From Azospirillum sp. 47_25 (GTDB taxonomy: Bacteria > Pseudomonadota > Alphaproteobacteria > RF32 > CAG-239), in the NCBI GenBank assembly GCA_001917125.1, contig MNTU01000020.1, positions 1-31,165 on the forward strand: a DNA stretch of 31,165 nt. The letters are read 5' to 3'. Below the pieces are notes generated by a model that was not told the origin of the DNA, did no database searches, and worked only from the letters and a program-made list of their open reading frames with translations. Of the stretch, positions 1 through 6,678 are shown in pieces; the stretch's first letter is position 1, and every line of letters starts with the position of its first letter. The translations under genes and the position numbers were made by a program.

Positions 1-1
1 C

Positions 2-796
2 CCCAATCCCGTCTCAACTCCGTACGGCTGTGAAACTTATTATGCCGCTCCTTGCGGAAGCGTCTGCAAGAAAGCCTATGCCGACAACTGCCGCAACCGA
101 ACCGCGGTTCAAACCCCGTATGGCTGCGAGAAATCTTTTGACGACTGTTCCTCCAAATGCGAAAAGGCTTATTCCGATAATTGCAGAAATCGAAATGCGG
201 TCTCCGCGCCTTACGGCTGCCAGCAGGTTTACGGCGACTGCCAGTCAAAGTGCGAAGTGGCCTATCCGGACAACTGTCATAACCGGACCGCGGCAATCGC
301 CTCCTGTCCGGCAAACGCAACCTGCTCTTATTTTGCCGACTGTGCTGCCAAAATTCAATCCTGGAGCTGTAACTCGGGCTATAAAAAATCAGGGAATGGC
401 TGTATTCCGGCTTGCTCGGATGTTTGTCCTTCCGGTTATCAATTATCGGCTTGTAATTCAAGTCAAGTACAAGCCGATGAGACTAAGACGGAATGCGGCA
501 CTTCCTGTTATAAATGCCGTGCGCCGGTATGCTCGGACAAGGGGTATGCTTATTATTCATATAAACCAGCCGGAACAGTAGGAAAAGGATGCGGCGGATA
601 CAGCTATAACTCGTGCAGTTCAACTTCCGTTACGATTAAAAATCAACGTTTGAACTGTTATTATTGTCCGAGTAATCCGTACGGTTCCGGACGTTCTAAA
701 ATTCTTTCTTGTCCTTCAGGGCAGATGTGCTGCGGCCGCGATGCGCAGGCTCCCAGAGATTGTTCGGGAACCGGAGGCTGCATTCCATACAGTTAG
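2..796 (+). CDS. Cysteine-rich repeat protein, 5'-truncated by window edge
   Basis: The reading frame is open from base 2 to the TAG at 794-796, giving 264 visible residues; the true start lies outside the window. Residues 6-99 are three tandem units of 31-32 residues. Each contains PYGC, a spaced C..C pair and a Y-x-DNC-x-NR block. A second cysteine-rich region follows, with motifs such as CPSGYQLSAC, CYKC, YYCPSNP and QMCCGRD, and the protein ends CIPYS. Such dense, regularly spaced cysteines suggest a disulfide-bonded extracytoplasmic or surface protein, although the signal peptide cannot be seen. An internal ATG at 257 is not a credible start because the repeats run upstream of it in frame. 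Function is unknown. The secreted protein at 30607-31113 shares its general cysteine-rich N-terminal style. The frame is certain; the role is inference. Confidence 0.8.
   Translation, partial: PNPVSTPYGCETYYAAPCGSVCKKAYADNCRNRTAVQTPYGCEKSFDDCSSKCEKAYSDNCRNRNAVSAPYGCQQVYGDCQSKCEVAYPDNCHNRTAAIASCPANATCSYFADCAAKIQSWSCNSGYKKSGNGCIPACSDVCPSGYQLSACNSSQVQADETKTECGTSCYKCRAPVCSDKGYAYYSYKPAGTVGKGCGGYSYNSCSSTSVTIKNQRLNCYYCPSNPYGSGRSKILSCPSGQMCCGRDAQAPRDCSGTGGCIPYS
17..298 (+). repeat. Three tandem coding repeats of 31-32 codons
   Basis: Units lie at 17-112, 113-205 and 206-298. They encode cysteine-rich modules sharing PYGC near the start and DNC-x-NR near the end. The array probably continues upstream of the window. 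Confidence 0.8.
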
Positions 797-800
797 TGAA

Positions 801-833
801 AAAAAGCTACGAAATTTTTCGTAGCTTTTTTAC
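801..833. terminator. Bidirectional rho-independent terminator
   Basis: A 14-bp perfect inverted repeat (801-814 with 817-830) is flanked by A-tracts and T-tracts. It sits between the convergent cysteine-rich gene and dut and can serve both. Confidence 0.85.
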
Positions 834-851
834 TGTTTGCTGCCGTAAAGT

Positions 852-1331
852 CTATTTGCCGGAAGAACCGAAACCGTTTTCTCCGCGGGAGGTGGTCAGT
901 TTATCGAATTCTTCGTTGCTGATTTCTTTGAAATCCGCTTTATAGGGAAACGGGAATTCTCCCTGGGCAATTTTATCGCCGGGGTGGATGGTATAGCTTT
1001 CTTTGCCGGCCGGATTGGTGTTCAGCAGAATGACCATAATTTCGCCGCGGTAATCAGTGTCGATAATGCCGCCGACGGGGATAATGCCATGATTGGCGGC
1101 CAGGCCGCTGCGGCCGTTAATGCGGCACCAGAACGGATTTTCCGGGGCAATTTTTATGCCGGTGGGGCATTTGATGCGTTCACCGGGATGAAGAGTTACC
1201 GGCTGTTCCAAAGCGGCGCAGATGTCAAAGCAGGCTGCGTCGGGCGTGGCATAAGTCAGATTGCAGGCAACGTCTTTATAGTGGGGAAGTTTGGTGTAGT
1301 AAACCGGGAATTTTTCAATATTGACCGTCAT
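852..1331 (-). CDS. dut: dUTP diphosphatase (dUTPase)
   Basis: Hydrolyses dUTP to dUMP and diphosphate. This keeps uracil out of DNA and supplies dUMP for thymidylate synthesis. At 159 residues it has the usual length of the trimeric family. Visible motifs are ATPDAACFDICA (28-39, motif 1), GRSGLA (73-78, motif 3 start), IIDTDYRGE (89-97) with the likely catalytic Asp91, and the C-terminal RGENGFGSSGK arm (149-159) that closes over the substrate. Motif 1 is slightly unusual, with PDAACFD where many relatives have GSAGYD. The gene stands alone, convergent with the cysteine-rich gene and divergent from the aldo/keto reductase gene. Identification is firm. Confidence 0.95.
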   Translation of the reverse strand: MTVNIEKFPVYYTKLPHYKDVACNLTYATPDAACFDICAALEQPVTLHPGERIKCPTGIKIAPENPFWCRINGRSGLAANHGIIPVGGIIDTDYRGEIMVILLNTNPAGKESYTIHPGDKIAQGEFPFPYKADFKEISNEEFDKLTTSRGENGFGSSGK

Positions 1332-1483
1332 TGTTTTTTCTCTTTCAGGTTGATTTGTCTGGTCAGATTTTAGAGAAGAGGCGAAAAAATTTCCAGTGCA
1401 GAATTTTTGCAGGGGATAATCTTTAACCTTATGGCTTTGCGATTATATAGAAAAGGTAGATATTTTTTGTTAGGGAGAGAAGA

Positions 1484-2410
1484 ATGAAAAGCGTTAAGTT
1501 AAACACGGATTATGATATGCCGATGATTGGTTTGGGAACCTGGCGTTCAGGTCCGGGAGAGGTGTATCAGACCGTTCGCTGGGCAATAAAGCTTGGTTAC
1601 CGACATATTGACTGTGCGCCGATTTACGGCAATGAAAAGGAAATCGGACAGGCGCTGCATGATGCGGTTGCCGAAGGAGACATAAAGCGGGAAGAACTGT
1701 TCATTGCTTCTAAATTATGGAACGATATGCATGCGCCGGAAGATGTTTTGCCTGCTTTGAAACAGACGTTGGCCGATTTGCAGCAGGATTATCTTGATTT
1801 GTATATGATTCATTGGCCGGTGGCACAGAAAAAAGGAGTACCGATGCCGCATCGTGCCGAAGATATGGTTTCGTTAAAAGATATGCCGCTTGACTTGACC
1901 TGGGCGGAGATTGAAAAGGCGCAGCAGCAGGGACTGATCCGCACTGCCGGAGTTTCCAATTTCGGAGCAAAACGTTTGGGCGAGCTGATTGAAAAAGCGG
2001 AAATAACGCCGGCGGTCAATCAGGTTGAGAGTCATCCGCTGTTGCAGCAAAACGATTTAATTGAATTCTGCCGGAAGAATATGATTGCGGTTACGGCTTA
2101 TTCGCCGCTGGGCTCGCAGCATGACGGAGATGAGACCGATTTGTTCCGCAATGAGATTATTATGGAAATTGCCGGACGTTTGAACTGCACGTCGGCGCAG
2201 GTGCTGCTGGCTTGGCAGCTGGCTCGCGGCGTTTCGGTTATTCCCAAGACGGTTCATGAAATGCGTCTGAAAGAAAACTTTGCCGCTTCGGCCGTTGAGC
2301 TCGACGATGAGGATATGAAGAAAATTGCTTCGCTTGACAGGGGGCAGCGTTTTATTGACGGCAGCAGTTTTGCTTTCGGCGACTATACGGCTGACTCCAT
2401 CTTTGCGTGA
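1484..2410 (+). CDS. Aldo/keto reductase
   Basis: An NAD(P)H-dependent (beta/alpha)8-barrel oxidoreductase of 308 residues that reduces aldehydes or ketones to alcohols. The catalytic tetrad is complete: Asp43 (HIDCAP), Tyr48 (PIYGNE), Lys77 (SKLWN) and His110 (MIHWP). The cofactor loop near the C-terminus reads IPKTVHEMRLKEN, matching the family IPK-S/T...R..EN motif. The start ATG follows an AGGGAGAG ribosome binding site at 1472-1479. The sequence resembles 2,5-diketo-gluconate reductase and plant-type reductases, but the substrate cannot be deduced. The double-CDGSH gene follows 48 bases downstream on the same strand, so co-transcription is likely. Confidence 0.93.
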   Translation: MKSVKLNTDYDMPMIGLGTWRSGPGEVYQTVRWAIKLGYRHIDCAPIYGNEKEIGQALHDAVAEGDIKREELFIASKLWNDMHAPEDVLPALKQTLADLQQDYLDLYMIHWPVAQKKGVPMPHRAEDMVSLKDMPLDLTWAEIEKAQQQGLIRTAGVSNFGAKRLGELIEKAEITPAVNQVESHPLLQQNDLIEFCRKNMIAVTAYSPLGSQHDGDETDLFRNEIIMEIAGRLNCTSAQVLLAWQLARGVSVIPKTVHEMRLKENFAASAVELDDEDMKKIASLDRGQRFIDGSSFAFGDYTADSIFA

Positions 2411-2458
2411 AGAAAATTGCCGAAGGCATTTTGTGTCTGAAGATTGACGGAGTGACTG

Positions 2459-3169
2459 ATGGATAGATCTTATGCCAAGATAAAAGTGACTGCGAACGGA
2501 CCTTATGAAGTCAGTAATGTTCAAGACATCAGGCTGTATGCAATTAAGCCTGACGAGGCTGGGGCTTCGGAAGAATATGTTCCGGGACAGAAGTTTACTG
2601 CCGATGAAACTCCGTTGCATCTTTGCCGCTGCGGGCGTTCGGGGCATGCGCCTTTTTGTGACGGCAGTCACGAAAAGGCGGATTGGGACGGAGAGGAAAC
2701 AGCTTCTTTTGAGCCGATATTGAACGGTGCCGAGGCTATAGAGGGGCCGAATCTGACTTTGGCAGACAATCAGGATTATTGTGCTTATGCCCGTTTCTGC
2801 GATGCCAAAGGCCGGATTTGGAACCTGGTGCAGGAAGGAACGCCGGCAGCAGACAAGCAGGCCGTTAAGGAGGCATGCAACTGTCCGTCCGGTCGTTTGA
2901 TAATGTTTGACAATCGTACGGGTAAGCCGATTGAACCGGAATTACAGCCGGAAATAGGCGTTTTGGAAGATCCGGCAATGGGATGCAGCGGGCCGTTGTG
3001 GGTGAAAGGCGGCATACAGGTTGAAAGCGAGAGCGGAAAACTTTATGAACGACGCAACCGTCAGACGCTATGCCGCTGCGGGCATTCCCGCAATAAGCCG
3101 TTTTGCGACGGTTCACATGCGGCAGTGAAATATCAGGACAGTGTTTTCAGGGCAGACGGTGCAGAATAA
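2459..3169 (+). CDS. Double-CDGSH iron-sulfur domain protein
   Basis: A 236-residue protein with two CDGSH-type 2Fe-2S motifs. The first is C56-R-C58 ... C67-D-G-S-H71; the second is C205-R-C207 ... C216-D-G-S-H220. Each has the C-x-C-x2-S-x3-P-x-C-D-G-S-H pattern expected to hold a cluster with three Cys and one His. The middle segment has further cysteines (YCAYARFC, ACNCPSG, MGCSG) and resembles other multi-domain bacterial CDGSH proteins. CDGSH proteins are redox-active, but no reaction is established for this architecture. The ATG is preceded by GGAG at 2449-2452. It probably forms a unit with the aldo/keto reductase. Its last 23 bases overlap the 3' end of lpxK on the opposite strand. 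Confidence 0.9.
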   Translation: MDRSYAKIKVTANGPYEVSNVQDIRLYAIKPDEAGASEEYVPGQKFTADETPLHLCRCGRSGHAPFCDGSHEKADWDGEETASFEPILNGAEAIEGPNLTLADNQDYCAYARFCDAKGRIWNLVQEGTPAADKQAVKEACNCPSGRLIMFDNRTGKPIEPELQPEIGVLEDPAMGCSGPLWVKGGIQVESESGKLYERRNRQTLCRCGHSRNKPFCDGSHAAVKYQDSVFRADGAE

Positions 3170-4100
3170 AACCGGCCAAAGCGTCTTCGTCTTCCCAGCG
3201 GACTTCTATTTCCAAAACCTTGAAAAAACTGCGGCGTTGGGACGGAATTTTTACCAGATCTTTAGCCGTTGTGATTAAGGTGCAGGAATTTTTCTCCGCC
3301 TTGTCGATTAATTGGTCAAGTTCGGTATCGGTGTAAAAATGGTGATCGGGAAAATTGACGGTTTCGACCAGTTCAAAGTTCAGTTCACGCAACGACTGAT
3401 AAAACTTCTCCGGCCGTCCGATGCCTGCAAAAGCAATGACTCTGCGCTCGGAAAAGTTCGGCCTGACCGGGACTATCTGGCCGCGGAAAACGGGAAGGGC
3501 AATCTGTTCGGCAAGGCGATGCCTGTCTTCACCGATTATCAGGACGGCATCGGCTCTTTTCATTCCGGCAGGCAGGCTTTCCCGCAAGGGCCCGGCCGGA
3601 ATGCACAGACCGTTGCCGTAACCGAAACCGCCGTCAAAAACAAGAAATGACAAATCCTTATGCAGGCCGGGATTTTGAAAACCGTCATCCATAATGACCA
3701 TTTCCGCTCCGGCGGCCGCAGCCGTTTGTGCTGCGGCAAAACGGTCAGGATTGACAACCGTCGGTGCCTGTCGGGCCAGCAGCAGCGGTTCGTCGCCGAC
3801 CTGCTGCGGTGTATGGTGCTGAGGGTCGACCAAAACGTTATGCAAGTTGCCGCCATAACCGCGGGAAACAAAAAATGGTTTGCGTTTTGCCTGTTGCATG
3901 AGTTTGGCAATGGAAACGGCCGTCGGCGTTTTTCCGGTTCCCCCGGCGGTCAGATTGCCGATACAGACGACGGGAACGGCAGCCTTTTGGGGTTTGTGCA
4001 GGCTCATGTTCAGACGGGTGCCCAAGTTATAAAGCAGGCCCAGCGGAGAGAGCAAAAGGGACAGCGGATTAAGATCAGACCAGTAGCCGGGAGTTTTCAT
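3147..4100 (-). CDS. lpxK: Tetraacyldisaccharide 4'-kinase (lipid A)
   Basis: Phosphorylates the 4' position of the tetraacyldisaccharide precursor to make lipid IV-A, at the inner face of the cytoplasmic membrane. It has 317 residues, normal for LpxK. The N-terminus contains a hydrophobic stretch (about 10-26) for membrane association. It is followed by the modified P-loop IGNLTAGGTGKTP (47-59) with Lys57. A DDGFQNPGLHKDLSF segment matches the family DDGFQ...L.rD motif. The start codon overlaps the kdtA stop by one base (TAATG), so translation is coupled. It is the last gene of the minus-strand LPS operon, and its end overlaps the convergent CDGSH gene by 23 bases. Confidence 0.95.
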   Translation of the reverse strand: MKTPGYWSDLNPLSLLLSPLGLLYNLGTRLNMSLHKPQKAAVPVVCIGNLTAGGTGKTPTAVSIAKLMQQAKRKPFFVSRGYGGNLHNVLVDPQHHTPQQVGDEPLLLARQAPTVVNPDRFAAAQTAAAAGAEMVIMDDGFQNPGLHKDLSFLVFDGGFGYGNGLCIPAGPLRESLPAGMKRADAVLIIGEDRHRLAEQIALPVFRGQIVPVRPNFSERRVIAFAGIGRPEKFYQSLRELNFELVETVNFPDHHFYTDTELDQLIDKAEKNSCTLITTAKDLVKIPSQRRSFFKVLEIEVRWEDEDALAGFILHRLP

Positions 4101-5365
4101 TATTCGATGTATCCTTTGACTTTTTCCAGAATGCCGTCAAGCACTTTGGCCTCGCTGTTGGCCCAGTTGTAAGCCAGGCTGCGTTTGGCTTCCAGCAGTT
4201 CTTTGTTGGTGAGCAGCGAAGTGACGGTTTCTTCCAATTCGAGAACATCGTTTACCTGAATAACCGCATCGGCTTTTTTGGCACGGTTCATCGCTTCGGT
4301 GAAGTTATGCATATGGGGGCCCACAATGGCGGCATCACGCATGCGGGACGGCTCCATAAAGTTTTGGCCGCCGTGAGGAATCAGCGAACCGCCGACAAAA
4401 ACCAGCGGACACAGGTCGTACCACAGGCCGGTTTCGCCGATGGTATCCGCCACGTAAACTTCGGTTTCCGGCGTGATTTTTTCACCGGCGGAACGCAGGG
4501 AGACCTTTAAGCCGTAGCTTTCTTCCAGTTTTTGTTTGATGTCGGCGCCGCGGTTAGGGTGGCGCGGGGCGATGATAGTCAGCAGGCCAGGAACGGTCTG
4601 GCCCAGTTTTTTTAGAAAACGCCCGATTTTAAATTCTTCGTCTTCATGGGTGGAACTGACGCACCAGACCGGGCGTTTGCCTATCTGGCCGACGATTTCG
4701 GCTTTCTTTTGGGCGTCAATGGGAATGGGCAGGCCGGCGAATTTGATATTGCCGAGACACATCGAATCTTTGGCTCCGAGAACCCGCAGGCGATAGGCGT
4801 CTTCTTCCGACTGGCCGAGGCAGAAAGTGAAACAGGAAAGCAGTTCTTTGCTGATGAAGTCAAACTGCTGCCAACGTTTGAATGATTTGTTGGAAATGCG
4901 GCCGTTGACCAGAATCAAGGGGATGTTTCTGCGTTTAATGGAGGAAAGCATGGCGGGCCAGAATTCCGATTCAAACCACAGAACCAAATCTGGGTGCCAG
5001 TGGCGGACGAAGCGCGTGGTAAAGAAGGGGTTGTCTATCGGCAGATATTGGTGAAAAGCCCGCTCGGGCAGGCGTTTGCTCATCAGTTCGGCGGAGGTGG
5101 TAGTGCCGGTGGTTACCATGATGTGCATGTCGGGATAAGCTTCCAGCAGTTTGTTAATCAGCGGCAGCATGGAGAGAGATTCACCGACCGATGCCCCGTG
5201 AAACCAGATAAAACGTCCTTCCGGGCGTTTGAGCAGGGGACGGCCGACGCGTTCGTTGAAACGTTTGACGTCTTCTTTGCCGCGCTCCTGGCGTTTTTTG
5301 ATATAGCGTTTGATGACCAGGGGATAGAGTATGCTGATTAGGGTATTGTAAATCCGGATAAACAT
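4100..5365 (-). CDS. kdtA: 3-deoxy-D-manno-octulosonic acid (Kdo) transferase
   Basis: Transfers Kdo from CMP-Kdo to lipid IV-A (synonym waaA), at the inner membrane. The protein has 421 residues: an N-terminal membrane anchor (about 5-20), then a GT-B glycosyltransferase fold. Family motifs visible are WFHGASVGES, WFESEFWP, NGRIS, LGNIKF, PRHPNRG, GGSLIPHGGQNFMEP and ADTIGETG. It lies between the DUF374 acyltransferase (2-base gap) and lpxK (1-base overlap), an arrangement common in alphaproteobacteria. Whether it adds one or two Kdo residues cannot be told from sequence alone. Confidence 0.95.
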   Translation of the reverse strand: MFIRIYNTLISILYPLVIKRYIKKRQERGKEDVKRFNERVGRPLLKRPEGRFIWFHGASVGESLSMLPLINKLLEAYPDMHIMVTTGTTTSAELMSKRLPERAFHQYLPIDNPFFTTRFVRHWHPDLVLWFESEFWPAMLSSIKRRNIPLILVNGRISNKSFKRWQQFDFISKELLSCFTFCLGQSEEDAYRLRVLGAKDSMCLGNIKFAGLPIPIDAQKKAEIVGQIGKRPVWCVSSTHEDEEFKIGRFLKKLGQTVPGLLTIIAPRHPNRGADIKQKLEESYGLKVSLRSAGEKITPETEVYVADTIGETGLWYDLCPLVFVGGSLIPHGGQNFMEPSRMRDAAIVGPHMHNFTEAMNRAKKADAVIQVNDVLELEETVTSLLTNKELLEAKRSLAYNWANSEAKVLDGILEKVKGYIE

Positions 5366-5367
5366 CT

Positions 5368-6162
5368 TTAAGCCTTTTCTGATTTCGGAGCGGGGGCAGG
5401 GTAGCGTTTGCGGGCAACGGTTCCTTTTTCGATGTGTTTGATGCCCATGGCTTTGTCAGCTTCCCAGGTGAGCTGATTCAGACGGTTTTCGATTGTCCGG
5501 CGATATTCTTCAAGCCTGGTTTCGTCTGCGTCGGCGGGAATATAGAAAGCCTCGGTGGCATAATAGCAACCGCGGGAGAAAGGTTTGGGGAGCATCATCT
5601 TGTCCCAGCTCTTTTCGACGATTTTGGAGCCGGCAATACTGTATGTGGCACCGATAATCGGTTTTCCCGATTTTTGCGCAAAGTAGACGGCGGAACGGCT
5701 CAGTGTCATGCTCGGGCCTTTGGGGCCGTCGGGAATGATGGCGATGGCTTCGCCTTTTTGCAGCGAGCGCATCAGTTCAAGCGCCGCGTTTTTGCCGTTT
5801 TCGGTGCTGGAGCCGCCGATGGTTCCCATGCCGAATTTTTCAAGCAGGCCGGCAATCATACGGCCGTCATGGTGAAGGGAAACCAAGGCATTCAGCGGGT
5901 GGGAGCGGTTCCAAAAATAGGGAAGCATCATAGCGCGCCCGTGCCAGCCGATGAAGATGAAACTGCCTTCTTTTTCCCAAACGCGGTAGAGTTCGTCAAC
6001 GCCCTGCGTCTGCCATTCGGTGGTTCGTCCGACCAGGCGGGCATACCAGTAAATCAGCGTGCTGATGGCAGCCAGTACGAGCCGCGACTGCAGCAGAGAT
6101 TTGAAAAACTTTTTACATCTTTTGCGTAAAGGCATGAATTTATCTTTTTGATTTTTTGACAA
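5368..6162 (-). CDS. Lysophospholipid acyltransferase family protein (DUF374)
   Basis: A 264-residue LPLAT-superfamily protein found next to kdtA/lpxK in many alphaproteobacteria, probably acting on a membrane lipid or lipid A precursor. Visible signatures are an N-terminal hydrophobic segment, GWHGRAMMLPYF (acyltransferase His block), GSSTENGK and IIPDGPKGP. The C-terminal tail is basic and proline-rich. The longest start is a TTG at 6160-6162 that overlaps the upstream fliN-like gene by 23 bases. An ATG at 6133-6135, four bases after that gene's stop, is a credible alternative that removes nine residues. Neither has a strong ribosome binding site. The family is clear; the substrate is not known. 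Confidence 0.88.
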   Translation of the reverse strand: MSKNQKDKFMPLRKRCKKFFKSLLQSRLVLAAISTLIYWYARLVGRTTEWQTQGVDELYRVWEKEGSFIFIGWHGRAMMLPYFWNRSHPLNALVSLHHDGRMIAGLLEKFGMGTIGGSSTENGKNAALELMRSLQKGEAIAIIPDGPKGPSMTLSRSAVYFAQKSGKPIIGATYSIAGSKIVEKSWDKMMLPKPFSRGCYYATEAFYIPADADETRLEEYRRTIENRLNQLTWEADKAMGIKHIEKGTVARKRYPAPAPKSEKA

Positions 6163-6400
6163 TATCGGTGACGGAAATGCCTATGGTCTCATTTTCGGTA
6201 ATGACGACTTCGCCGTGGCCGATAAGGATGTTGTTGGCGTAAATGTCAACATAGTCGTTGACGTTGCGGTCCAGTTCGACAACGGCGCCTCGGCCGAGCT
6301 TCAGCAGTTGCTGTACCCGGAGATCGGCAGTACCGAGCGTTACCGAGATGTCAACGGTAATTTCATCTCCGGATAAACTTTGTTTTTTTAAAGCAGCCAT
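6140..6400 (-). CDS. FliN/SpoA-domain flagellar switch-like protein
   Basis: An 86-residue protein that is almost entirely one SpoA (FliN C-terminal) domain. The pattern is an ITVDISVTLG strand, QQLLKLGRGAVVELDR, VDIYANNILIGHGEVV and a final GISVTDIV. This matches the FliN consensus of a 'v.l.G' start, 'll.L..G.vi.Ld', 'v.i..ng..ia.Gevv' and 'igirit.i'. In flagellated bacteria FliN is part of the motor C-ring; the same fold also occurs in type III secretion. No other flagellar or secretion gene is in this window. It is the first gene of the LPS operon on the minus strand. Normal FliN proteins have an N-terminal extension that is nearly absent here. Confidence 0.8.
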   Translation of the reverse strand: MAALKKQSLSGDEITVDISVTLGTADLRVQQLLKLGRGAVVELDRNVNDYVDIYANNILIGHGEVVITENETIGISVTDIVKKSKR

Positions 6401-6678
6401 TAAAAATTTTCTCCAAGCATATTTATTTGGTGAGACTTATAATTGTCTCTATCATATAGCAAAGTTTTTAATTTTAAATACAAGATTATAAATTCCCCAC
6501 AATATTGGCGCCGTTTATCAGCAGTTTCTCATATCGTTGTGGATTAAAGCGTTTAACCGTTGCCGAGCCGTTCGAAATATGCCACAAAAGTCTTAAATAT
6601 GTGGGTGTGTCTATTGTAGTTCACAAAAAGTTTTCCTATATAAAAGGATAACAGGAAATATGTGAGGATTAAGATAAA
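6401..6678. other. Divergent intergenic region, fliN-like gene / lon
   Basis: These 278 AT-rich bases hold the 5' regions of the minus-strand LPS operon and of lon. Apart from the weak lon promoter candidate, no gene, RNA or repeat was recognised. Confidence 0.5.
6614..6642 (+). promoter_or_regulatory. Possible sigma-70 promoter of lon
   Basis: TTGTAG (6614-6619), a 17-bp spacer and TATATA (6637-6642) lie 36 bases before the lon ATG. The -35 box is poor. No clear heat-shock (sigma-32) promoter was seen. Confidence 0.35.

Noticed and set aside
30..581. Plus-strand 183-residue open frame
   Set aside because: It overlaps the cysteine-rich repeat gene in another frame and gives a low-quality Arg/Pro-rich peptide.
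5434..6129. 231-residue plus-strand open frame
   Set aside because: Antisense to the DUF374 acyltransferase, with no recognisable domain.
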